Assembly: GCA_964647485.1 (NCBI GenBank)
Contig: CAZYHV010000016.1
Location: 1 to 64,000 of the forward strand
Source of the DNA: FW021-bin31 sp964647485
GTDB taxonomy: Bacteria; Bacteroidota; Bacteroidia; Chitinophagales; Chitinophagaceae
Length of the DNA: 64,000 nt
Direction of reading: 5' to 3'
A model generated the notes under the pieces. It worked only from the letters and a program-made list of their open reading frames with translations, had not been told where the DNA came from and did not search any database. Shown here piece after piece: positions 19,074 through 26,638 of the stretch. The position numbers were made by a program, and so were the translations under genes. Every line of letters starts with the position of its first letter. Position 1 is the first letter of the stretch.

Positions 19074-19553
19074 ATGAAAAATAAAAAAATAAATATTAAA
19101 TTATTTATTATGTTTATATCAATGGGATTTTTATTGAGTTCCTGTTTAAAACATAATTTACCGGATTATCCCGAATGGGGAAAAACCATGATTTCTAATG
19201 TATATGTCGAATATCGTTATAATAGCAATGAAGATTATAATGGTAAACCTGTTGTTAACTATGAAAGATTGGATGTTAGTCAGAATATAGATACTACTTC
19301 GGGTGAAATTACCCTTGATATTACGGTGCCGCAAGCTTCCGGATCATTTACGAATAATGTAAGAAATCAAGTGAGTCAAGATGATTTAATCTTATACTTT
19401 GATCTCTCTACTGCCGCTAAAATGACTCCGGTAGGAGATACTCCGGGTCCCGGTTATTCTACGGATTTAACTGAACCACAAAAATATATTGTTACGGCTG
19501 CTGACGGGAGTCAAAAAACTTGGACAATTACGGTAAATTCATTTACCAAGTAA
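19074..19553 (+). CDS. Small SusE-position lipoprotein, DUF5018-like
   Basis: From the ATG at 19074 the product has 159 residues with lipobox 'MGFLLSSCLKHNLPD'. A longer frame from 19014 would overlap susD2 and bury the signal peptide. The C-terminal part ends in 'QKYIVTAADGSQKTWTITVN', the repeat-like strand of bacterial Ig-type domains such as DUF5018. Genes in this position after susD usually encode surface glycan-binding proteins (SusE/SusF role), though these are normally longer. It lies 34 bases after susD2 and is probably the last gene of the susC2 operon. Function as a glycan-binding protein is inference. Confidence 0.75.
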   Translation: MKNKKINIKLFIMFISMGFLLSSCLKHNLPDYPEWGKTMISNVYVEYRYNSNEDYNGKPVVNYERLDVSQNIDTTSGEITLDITVPQASGSFTNNVRNQVSQDDLILYFDLSTAAKMTPVGDTPGPGYSTDLTEPQKYIVTAADGSQKTWTITVNSFTK

Positions 19554-19617
19554 AAATTTGAGATGTTTTCTTTTTAAAATAGAAAACTTTAAAACGTTTC
19601 AGACTGAGTTTTTTTAT

Positions 19618-19654
19618 ATGGTTCGACAGGAGAGTAAAACCTATGTCGAACCAT
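19618..19654. repeat. Perfect 11-bp inverted repeat
   Basis: ATGGTTCGACA (19618-19628) and TGTCGAACCAT (19644-19654) are exact reverse complements around a 15-base loop. A T-run stands before, not after, the hairpin, so it is not a standard terminator for the upstream operon. It directly borders the SusD scar at 19658. Confidence 0.6.
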
Positions 19655-19657
19655 TAC

Positions 19658-19705
19658 AATCAAATAGATGTAGATGGTAATTTGAAGCAAAATCCTAATT
19701 ATTAA
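19658..19705 (+). pseudogene. Scar of a third SusD gene (C-terminal 15 codons)
   Basis: The frame ending in TAA at 19703 reads 'NQIDVDGNLKQNPNY'. SusD proteins end with just this kind of sequence ('...IPxxQIDxN..LxQNPGY/NW'); compare SusD1 ending in 'QNPGW'. No SusD-like coding lies before it, and the inverted repeat at 19618-19654 abuts it. The bulk of a susD gene, and perhaps a susC, was apparently deleted here. Confidence 0.5.
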
Positions 19706-19778
19706 ATTGAGAAAAGAATGTATCGTTAAGTACAGATTATGAAATTATTTTTCAATGAACACTTTAAAAATGAAACCT

Positions 19779-19786
19779 TAAATTTG
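19779..19786 (+). promoter_or_regulatory. -7 promoter element TAAATTTG before the GH2 gene
   Basis: The octamer fits TAnnTTTG and lies 29 bases before the TTG start at 19815. No clear -33 box is seen. Confidence 0.3.
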
Positions 19787-19814
19787 GGTCTTATTATATC
19801 AAAAAATACATGTC

Positions 19815-22331
19815 TTGAAAAAACGATCTTTAGTCTTACTGCTCATCGTCATTGTAAAAACAAGCAATGCCCAAACATTTCATTCGGGAACAATTAATTT
19901 TGATGATGATTGGAAGTTTACCTCTATCCCTTTTAATGAATCTACCTCTAACAAGGTTGATAGCGTAAAGCTTGGAGGCGCAAATTGGGAGGATCAGTTT
20001 TCTGGAAAAACGGTTAATGTTGATGATTCTTCTTTGTTAAAACAGGGAATTTCATTGAAAAACGAAAAGACACTTTTAAAAGGACATTCCTGGGAAAATG
20101 TAACCTTGCCACACACCGCTTTTCCTGAGCCTGTACCGGTTATTCATCAAAAGAGGGGTTTTGCTTATTACAAAAAGACTTTTAAAATACCGGCCTCCTA
20201 CAAAGGGAAGCGTATTACGATTGAGTTTGAAGGAGCCATGCAATTGGCTGAAGTATGGGTAAATGGGAAGTTTGTGAAACGGCATTTGGGAGGTTATCTT
20301 CCTTTTAGTGTGGAATTAACGCATATTGCAAGATATGGGGAGGAGAATACCATTTTTGTCAAATTAGACAATCGTGCCAATCCACTTTTCCCGCCCGGAA
20401 AACCCGTAGAACATCTGGATTTTCTTTATTATTCCGGATTGTATAGAGATGTATGGATGCATGTTACGGATCTGCTGCACATTACCAATCCCAATACTGC
20501 CGGTAAAAGAGCCGGAGGAGGAGTGTTTGTAAACTATCAAAATGTTTCTGAAAAACAGGCTACCGTAAATATTAAAACGAATATAAAAAATGAAAGTTCC
20601 CATCAAAGACTTTTTTTTCTGGTACAACAATTAAAAGATCATGATGGAAATACAATGGTAGAACAAAAAGCTGTTGACTTAATGTTGCCCGCCGGCAGCG
20701 ATACGGAAATTGTTCAATCTATGGTGGTTGAGCATCCCCATTTATGGAGTCCGGATCATCCTTATTTATATGATCTGCATACTCTGGTGAAAGATACCGG
20801 GAAAACTATTGATGAGCTAAAAACGAATATTGGAATAAGAAGTATTTTCATCAATAAAGAAAAAGGACTTTTAGTGAATGGAAAGCCTGTGCGTATTACC
20901 GGATCTAATCGGCATATGAATTACCCATGGATAGGGAATGCCTTATCCAATGCGGCCAATTATCGGGATGCGAAGTTAATTAAAGAAGCCGGAATAAATT
21001 TTATTAGATTATCTCATTATCCGCAGGATCCTTCTTTTTATGAAGCTTGTGATCAATTGGGGATCATGCTGATAGATTGTACGCCCGGGTGGCAATTTTT
21101 TAACAAGGCTTCTTTTTTTAAACAAAAGGCATTTGACGATATTCGAGAAATGATTCGACGGGATAGAAATCATCCTTCTGTTGTATTGTGGGAAACCAGC
21201 CTGAATGAAGCGTATCCCCCGGCTTCTTTTAGATGCCGACAAGTAGAAACTGCTCGTAGCGAATGGTGGGGAACGGGTAATTTTTATACCGGTGGGGATG
21301 CTTATGTCAAAGCTTGTTATGATGTACCTTATGACGAATGGAGTGGAGATGCCGGTCATAGAGATAATAAAAGCTACCCAAACAATCCTTATCTGGCGCG
21401 GGAATATGGAGATTATGAATTTGGGGGTGGCCAGAGCAGTAGCAGACAATCACGTGGTAATGGAGAAAGAGCCTTGTCGCAGCAGGCTTGGAATCTACAA
21501 TGGGAACATAATTGGAACAGGCAATATTATCCTCGCATGATTGGAGGGCTGACTTGGGCCTTTTTCGATGGCCTTGCCGGAGATATCAAAGAAGTGGAGG
21601 CCTGGGGGCTTTGTGATCTTTATCGCATTCCCAAGTTTTCTTATTATTTCTTTAAGAGCCAGCATGCTCCTCAACCAATGTTGTATATTGCTAATTATTG
21701 GACACTAAAAGGTAATCAGAAACGGAAAGTGGTTGTCTATAGTAATTGTGACAGCGTGGTTTTGTATGTCAATAATAAACAGGTAGGTGCTCAAAGTCCG
21801 GATGATGGTCCCAATTCTTCATATGGTACCCCTCTGAATCAGGGAGGTCATCCCTTTGATGGAGGAAACAGTAAGAATTTATCTCATCCTCCCTTTACTT
21901 TTTTCTCTGTCCCATTTTCATCAGGTACATTGAAAGCGGTTGGTTACATAGAAGGCAAAAAGGTCACCGTTAAAAAGAGGGAAACACCCCAAAAGAAAAA
22001 GAAGCTTCGTATAAAAGTGGCTACTCATGGAATCGACTTACGAGCAGATGGGGCAGATGCCGTTTTTGTATATGCTGAAATTGTAGATCGTAATGGGACG
22101 ATTAAAGTATTGGATAATGATACCCGGGTTCATTTTACCATACAAGGAGATGCGGATTTTGTGGGCCCAACTACAACAAAAGCAGAAGCAGGTATTGCTT
22201 CTACCTTATTACAAGCCGGAAATAAATCCGTAGCTTTAACCATTAAAGCTACGGCACCGGGAATAGAAACTGCTGTTTATAAAATGAAAAGTGTTGATGA
22301 AGGAAAAGAAAAAAATGAAAAGAATCCTTAA
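19815..22331 (+). CDS. GH2 family glycoside hydrolase (beta-galactosidase-like)
   Basis: The protein has 838 residues and begins with a TTG codon. No in-frame ATG gives the signal peptide MKKRSLVLLLIVIVKTSNAQ, and the nearby ATG at 19810 is out of frame and stops at once. The jelly-roll domain ('YYKKTFKIPASYKGKRITIE'), the immunoglobulin-like domain and the barrel are in normal order. Catalytic residues are Glu465 in 'LWETSLNEAYP' (acid/base) and Glu530 in 'YLAREYGDYEF' (nucleophile). A C-terminal Ig-like part (DUF4982 and later) follows. Exact specificity could be beta-galactoside or another beta-glycoside. It acts in the periplasm and is followed by the phosphodiesterase-like gene after 29 bases. 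Confidence 0.88.
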   Translation: MKKRSLVLLLIVIVKTSNAQTFHSGTINFDDDWKFTSIPFNESTSNKVDSVKLGGANWEDQFSGKTVNVDDSSLLKQGISLKNEKTLLKGHSWENVTLPHTAFPEPVPVIHQKRGFAYYKKTFKIPASYKGKRITIEFEGAMQLAEVWVNGKFVKRHLGGYLPFSVELTHIARYGEENTIFVKLDNRANPLFPPGKPVEHLDFLYYSGLYRDVWMHVTDLLHITNPNTAGKRAGGGVFVNYQNVSEKQATVNIKTNIKNESSHQRLFFLVQQLKDHDGNTMVEQKAVDLMLPAGSDTEIVQSMVVEHPHLWSPDHPYLYDLHTLVKDTGKTIDELKTNIGIRSIFINKEKGLLVNGKPVRITGSNRHMNYPWIGNALSNAANYRDAKLIKEAGINFIRLSHYPQDPSFYEACDQLGIMLIDCTPGWQFFNKASFFKQKAFDDIREMIRRDRNHPSVVLWETSLNEAYPPASFRCRQVETARSEWWGTGNFYTGGDAYVKACYDVPYDEWSGDAGHRDNKSYPNNPYLAREYGDYEFGGGQSSSRQSRGNGERALSQQAWNLQWEHNWNRQYYPRMIGGLTWAFFDGLAGDIKEVEAWGLCDLYRIPKFSYYFFKSQHAPQPMLYIANYWTLKGNQKRKVVVYSNCDSVVLYVNNKQVGAQSPDDGPNSSYGTPLNQGGHPFDGGNSKNLSHPPFTFFSVPFSSGTLKAVGYIEGKKVTVKKRETPQKKKKLRIKVATHGIDLRADGADAVFVYAEIVDRNGTIKVLDNDTRVHFTIQGDADFVGPTTTKAEAGIASTLLQAGNKSVALTIKATAPGIETAVYKMKSVDEGKEKNEKNP

Positions 22332-22360
22332 TTCATCTATTTTTGTATAACATTAATAAT

Positions 22361-23170
22361 ATGAGAGCAATCCACAAAAATGTTTCGACTTTTTTTCTCA
22401 TCTGTCTTATTCTGAGTAGTGTTCATTTTTCAAAGGCGCAAGTAAAACAATATACTACTGCGAATGCACATTCTCATAATGATTATGAGCAGGCGTTGCC
22501 TTTTTATGATGCGTATGCGCGTCATTTTGGTTCTATTGAAGCGGATGTGTGGGCAATGGGAGAAACCTTATATGTTGCGCATAATAGAAGTGAAATAGAT
22601 TCTGGTCATACCTTCAAAAAGCTTTATTTAGATCCTTTGATACACCGTATTCTGGTAAATCATGGACAGCCGTATGAAAATGGACAATCTTTGCAACTTT
22701 TGATTGATTTAAAATCTTCTTATACTAAGGTTTTACCTCTTCTAGAAAAGAAATTAAAACCATATAAAAAATATTTTGACAGAAGAAATAATCGGCATGC
22801 AGTGAGGATTGTGATTAGTGGGAATATGCCTCCTCCCGATAGTCTCCATTTTTACAGTCCTGTTTTTACATTTGATGGACGATTAAATACGGTTTATCCT
22901 CAACAAGATCTTCAAAGAATAAAACTGGTAAGTGCAAATATTCAACAGTTAGTTTCATGGAATGAAGATGGAGATAAACTCAGTTTGACAGAGCAGAGGA
23001 AAGTCAAAAAGGTGATTGATAGCATTCATCAGAAAGGTAAACTAATTCGGTTTTGGGCTACGCCAAATACGGAACGTGCTTATGGAAAGCTTATGAACCT
23101 AGGGGTCGATTATATCGGATCGGATAATCTATCCTTATTGGAATGTACGATTTTGCATGTTGAAAGATAG
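22361..23170 (+). CDS. Secreted PI-PLC/GDPD-like phosphodiesterase (AIM6-like)
   Basis: The ATG at 22361 gives 269 residues with a signal peptide ending 'VHFSKAQ'; a TTG six codons upstream is less likely. The barrel shows the family pattern 'NAHSHNDYEQALPFYDAY', 'SIEADVWAMGETLYVAHN' and 'LIDLKSS', then 'LIRFWATPNTERAYGKL' and 'GVDYIGSDN'. These resemble the metal-binding and catalytic His and acidic residues of glycerophosphodiester phosphodiesterases. Such proteins are often annotated as alkaline phosphatase or PI-PLC-like without proof. Inside a glycan locus it might remove a phosphodiester-linked substituent; that is speculation. It is 29 bases behind the GH2 gene and clearly cotranscribed. 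Confidence 0.75.
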   Translation: MRAIHKNVSTFFLICLILSSVHFSKAQVKQYTTANAHSHNDYEQALPFYDAYARHFGSIEADVWAMGETLYVAHNRSEIDSGHTFKKLYLDPLIHRILVNHGQPYENGQSLQLLIDLKSSYTKVLPLLEKKLKPYKKYFDRRNNRHAVRIVISGNMPPPDSLHFYSPVFTFDGRLNTVYPQQDLQRIKLVSANIQQLVSWNEDGDKLSLTEQRKVKKVIDSIHQKGKLIRFWATPNTERAYGKLMNLGVDYIGSDNLSLLECTILHVER

Positions 23171-23299
23171 TTAAAAAAGAAGGCAGGATTCAACAGTAAG
23201 ATAAGACCTTGTAAAAAATCGGGTTGTAACTTGAATTCGGTAGGTGTTCAGTTAGAATAATGTATCTTAGCGTCCATATAAACCATTTGGTAATAGATT

Positions 23300-24811
23300 A
23301 TGAAAAAGCAATTATTCCCTTTCGTTTTAGTATTTTCATTGTTAATTGTTGGTTGTCAACAAAAAGAAAAAATAGCGCCTCCTGAACCGTATGGAGCCTT
23401 ACCTACAGAAGCCCAGCTCAACTGGCAAGAGTTGGAGGTGATTAGTATTGTTCATTTCGGATTAAATACTTTTACAGATAAAGAATGGGGATATGGAGAT
23501 GTAAATCCTGATCAATTTAACCCTACGGATTTTGACCCTGATCAGATTGTTTCAGCTGCTAAAGCTGCCGGAATAAAGGGGCTGATTTTTGTAGCAAAAC
23601 ATCATGATGGCTTTTGTCTATGGCCTACAGATGCTACAGATTACAATATCTCAAAAAGTGCATGGAAAGATACCCGCCTGGACGACACTGTCGGACAGGG
23701 AAAAGAGGATGTTGTCAAAGCTTTTGAAGAGGCAACAAGGAAAGAAGGTTTGCAATTTGGGCTTTATTGTTCTCCATGGGACAGAAACAATGCTCATTAT
23801 GGAGATTCAACTTATCTTTCGATTTATAGGCAACAGTTGAAAGAATTATATAAGAATTATGGAAAGTTGTTTGAAGTATGGTTTGATGGAGCCAATGGAG
23901 GGGATGGCTATTATGGCGGAGCCAATGAAACCCGACAAATAGACCGAACGACTTATTACGATTGGGATTCTACTTGGAATATTGTACGTCATTTACAGCC
24001 GGGAGCGGTTATCTTTAGTGATATGGGCCCCGGGTGCCGTTGGGTGGGAAATGAAAAGGGGCATGCTGCCGATACGACTTGGGAGACCTTCACCCCGGAG
24101 GGTATTGATGGTGCAGCACCCGCTCCGGGAAGCATGAATTATACGACTTCGCCTACGGGTACGCGCGATGGAAAATATTGGATTCCGGCAGAATGTGATG
24201 TGCCCCTTCGTCCGGGATGGTTTTGGCATAAAGGGCAACAACCTAAAACCCCGGAAGAATTATTTAATATTTATATACATAGTGTCGGTAGAGCAGGAAA
24301 TATGGACTTAGGATTGGCACCGGATACGACCGGACAGTTAAGTAAGGCAGATGTTCAATCTTTGGAAGGTTTTGGAAAAATCCTGAAAAATACTTTTGCT
24401 GGTAATTTAGCTCAAGAGGCTGATTTTAAACCGTCTAATGTAAGAGGAAACGATCAACAGGATTTTGGTACTCAAAAATTGGTGGATGGAGATCGATATA
24501 GCTATTGGGCGACCGATGACAGTGTGCATACACCTACTTTGGAAGTGGATTTGCAAGAGCCGCAGACCTTTGATATTATTCAGTTGAGAGAAAATATTAA
24601 ATTGGGACAGCGGATAGGAAGTATAGCCGTGGATCAATGGAAAGACGGAGATTGGCAACAAATAGCTACGGCTACCGGCATTGGTGCGAATCGACTCATC
24701 AAGCTTTCGGATGCAATCACGACAAAGAAAGTCAGATTGAGAATAACCGACTCTCCTGTGTGTATTGCATTGAGTGATTTTGGATTGTATAAATATGAAG
24801 AAGAAGAGTAA
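23300..24811 (+). CDS. GH29 alpha-L-fucosidase lipoprotein (GH29-B type)
   Basis: This 503-residue protein carries a lipobox 'FSLLIVGCQQKE', so it is probably outer-membrane anchored, unlike its paralog at 10848. Core motifs are 'IVHFGLNTFTDKEWG', 'FVAKHHDGFCLWPT' and 'EVWFDGANGGDG' with Asp196 as predicted nucleophile. It also ends in a discoidin-like domain closing 'IALSDFGLYKYEEEE'. The likely preference is alpha-1,3/1,4-fucose on Lewis-type branches. Having one periplasmic and one lipid-anchored copy suggests fucose is removed both outside and inside the outer membrane. It is separated by 129 bases from the gene before it, enough for its own promoter, but none is convincing. Confidence 0.92.
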   Translation: MKKQLFPFVLVFSLLIVGCQQKEKIAPPEPYGALPTEAQLNWQELEVISIVHFGLNTFTDKEWGYGDVNPDQFNPTDFDPDQIVSAAKAAGIKGLIFVAKHHDGFCLWPTDATDYNISKSAWKDTRLDDTVGQGKEDVVKAFEEATRKEGLQFGLYCSPWDRNNAHYGDSTYLSIYRQQLKELYKNYGKLFEVWFDGANGGDGYYGGANETRQIDRTTYYDWDSTWNIVRHLQPGAVIFSDMGPGCRWVGNEKGHAADTTWETFTPEGIDGAAPAPGSMNYTTSPTGTRDGKYWIPAECDVPLRPGWFWHKGQQPKTPEELFNIYIHSVGRAGNMDLGLAPDTTGQLSKADVQSLEGFGKILKNTFAGNLAQEADFKPSNVRGNDQQDFGTQKLVDGDRYSYWATDDSVHTPTLEVDLQEPQTFDIIQLRENIKLGQRIGSIAVDQWKDGDWQQIATATGIGANRLIKLSDAITTKKVRLRITDSPVCIALSDFGLYKYEEEE

Positions 24812-24845
24812 AAATGAGGTTGAAGTGTGTCTTTTTTAGAATGGT

Positions 24846-25288
24846 TTAACCACAAAGAACACGAAGTAGGCAAAAAGTTCACGAAGTCATTTTCCTCTTG
24901 AGGATCATAAATCACGTGTCTCGGGATTGTTGGAAAGTGCTTACAAAGAAAGTTTGTATTATAAGTTAAGAAAAAAGGACTTTATGTGGAAAAAGAAAGA
25001 GCAATGCCGCTGGTCTTTGAGAAGGTACAATTAGAATGTGGGTATCGAATAGATTTGTTGGTAAAGTCGTTTTAGAATTGAAGAGCGTGGAAGCTTTGAA
25101 TGATGTTCATTTAGCTCAGACATTGACCAATTTAAAATTGGGAAATTATAAATAGGGATTGCTAATGAACTTTAATGTGGTTTTATTAAAAAATGGTATC
25201 CGAAGGGGGATTAATGGTAAACTATGAAATTTATAGAAGCAAATTTTCTTTGTGCGCGTTGTGCAATCATGGAGCCCTTCGTGGTTAA
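24846..25288. repeat. Imperfect terminal inverted repeats around the GxxExxY pseudogene
   Basis: TTAACCACAAAG (24846-24857) pairs with CTTCGTGGTTAA (25277-25288), 11 of 12 positions. The left arm continues in the 'AGAACACGAAG' style, echoing the CCACGGAAGCACGGAG wording of the array at 39652-40060. The two arms bracket the pseudogene, as if it arrived as a unit. Confidence 0.5.
24924..25227 (+). pseudogene. Decayed GxxExxY family (PD-(D/E)XK-like) gene
   Basis: Joining frames recovers the typical family text. The first frame gives 'GLLESAYKESLYYKLRKKD', holding the G-x-x-E-x-x-Y signature. A shifted frame gives 'VEKERAMPLVFEKVQLECGY' then 'RIDLLV'. A third gives 'LKSVEALNDVHLAQTLTNLK', then a TAG stop, then 'GLLMNFNVVLLKNGIRRGI'. 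At least two frameshifts and one in-frame stop separate these pieces, and the start is missing. The family is predicted to be nuclease-like; its function is unknown. This copy is dead. The rest of the 499-base gap (24812-24923 and 25228-25310) contains only the flanking repeat arms. Confidence 0.85.
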
Positions 25289-25310
25289 GTAAGATATGAA
25301 ATAAAAAACA

Positions 25311-26540
25311 ATGAAAATAAACACTTTTTTACTTTTTGTAGTAACGATCCTCTTTGGTACGACCACTTTTGCTCAGCAGAAAAGTATAACCCATCATCGG
25401 CAATTAACTCCGATTATGGGATGGTCAAGCTGGAATAACTTTCATGTGGATATTAATGAAGATTTGATAAAGGCAGAAGCCGATGCCATGGTATCTTCAG
25501 GAATGCAGGCTGCCGGATATGAGTATGTCAATATTGACGACGGCTATTTTGGAGGCAGAGACGAGAACGGAAATATTCTGGCTCATCCCGAACGTTTTCC
25601 ACATGGAATGAAAGCGGTGGCCGATTATATTCACCAAAAGGGATTGAAGGCGGGTATTTATTCTGATGCGGGCATCAATACCTGTGCTTCGAGTTGGGAT
25701 CAGGATACTATTGGCTCGGGAATGGGCTTATATCATCATGAATGGCAGGATATTCAGCGGTTATTAGACGATTGGGGCTATGATTTTTTGAAAGTAGATT
25801 GGTGTGGTGGAAAATCTTTAGGACTGGATGAACAGACGCGTTATACCGAAATAAGTAACATCATCAGACAGGTCAATTCGGAAGCGGTTTTTAATGTTTG
25901 TCGTTGGGAGTTTCCGGGAAAATGGGTGGTAAATATTGCCGATTCTTGGCGAATTTCGGGAGATATTCGACCTACTTTTAAAAGTATTATGCATATTGTA
26001 GATTTAAATGCTGATTTGTGGCGGTACGCCGGTCCCGGTCATGTCAATGATATGGATATGTTACAAGTTGGTAGAGGGATGAGCTATGAGGAAGATAAAA
26101 CACACTTTTCAATCTGGTGTATGTTGGCTTCTCCCTTATTGGCAGGAAATGATTTAAGAGAAATGTCGCAACAAACCATTGACATTCTGACAAACAAAGA
26201 AATGATTGCCATCGACCAAGACCCTTTGGTTTATCAAGCCAGAAGGCTCGTGGATCATGGAGATACGGAAGTGTGGGCAAGACCCTTAAAAGGAACGATG
26301 AGCGGAGAAGTAGCGGTGGCTTTGCTTAACCGTTCAAAGGAAAAGAAAAAGATAACTTTTAATGTGGATAGTTTGGGACTGGAAGCCAAAAAAGGATATA
26401 CCATGCATGACGTGTGGAGTAAAAAGGATTATCTGCATCAGAAACAAGGGGAGCATACCTTTGAAGTTCCTTCTCATGGGATCGTCGTTTTGACTATTGA
26501 AGGAACATCGCAACCTTTCAATATCTTCCAGAGAAAATAA
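25311..26540 (+). CDS. GH27 alpha-galactosidase-like enzyme
   Basis: The product has 409 residues with signal peptide MKINTFLLFVVTILFGTTTFAQ. The GH27 barrel begins 'PIMGWSSWNNFHVDINED' and carries 'NIDDGYFGGRDENGN' and 'GLKAGIYSDAG'. The nucleophile Asp163 is in 'FLKVDWCGG' and the acid/base Asp218 in 'WRISGDIRP'. A C-terminal beta-sandwich closes the protein. GH27 contains alpha-galactosidases, alpha-N-acetylgalactosaminidases and beta-L-arabinopyranosidases. Next to fucosidases and a hexosaminidase, removal of blood-group-type alpha-Gal or alpha-GalNAc is plausible, but specificity is unproven. A second, divergent GH27 lies at 29128, on the far side of the GH95 gene. Confidence 0.92.
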   Translation: MKINTFLLFVVTILFGTTTFAQQKSITHHRQLTPIMGWSSWNNFHVDINEDLIKAEADAMVSSGMQAAGYEYVNIDDGYFGGRDENGNILAHPERFPHGMKAVADYIHQKGLKAGIYSDAGINTCASSWDQDTIGSGMGLYHHEWQDIQRLLDDWGYDFLKVDWCGGKSLGLDEQTRYTEISNIIRQVNSEAVFNVCRWEFPGKWVVNIADSWRISGDIRPTFKSIMHIVDLNADLWRYAGPGHVNDMDMLQVGRGMSYEEDKTHFSIWCMLASPLLAGNDLREMSQQTIDILTNKEMIAIDQDPLVYQARRLVDHGDTEVWARPLKGTMSGEVAVALLNRSKEKKKITFNVDSLGLEAKKGYTMHDVWSKKDYLHQKQGEHTFEVPSHGIVVLTIEGTSQPFNIFQRK

Positions 26541-26603
26541 GATTATGCTTATCTCGAAACACAATATTATACACAGACTGTTTTTTGTCTGACAATAAAA
26601 CAT

Positions 26604-26611
26604 TAAATTTG
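26604..26611 (+). promoter_or_regulatory. -7 promoter element TAAATTTG before the GH95 gene
   Basis: The octamer fits TAnnTTTG and lies 27 bases before the ATG. A TTTG at 26584-26587 could be the -33 box, although the 16-base spacer is shorter than usual. Confidence 0.4.
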
Positions 26612-26638
26612 GTCTTTCTTTTTAGTAAATAACAACGA

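Noticed and set aside
19618..19654. Transcription terminator for the susC2 operon
   Set aside because: The hairpin is perfect, but no T-run follows it on the + strand.
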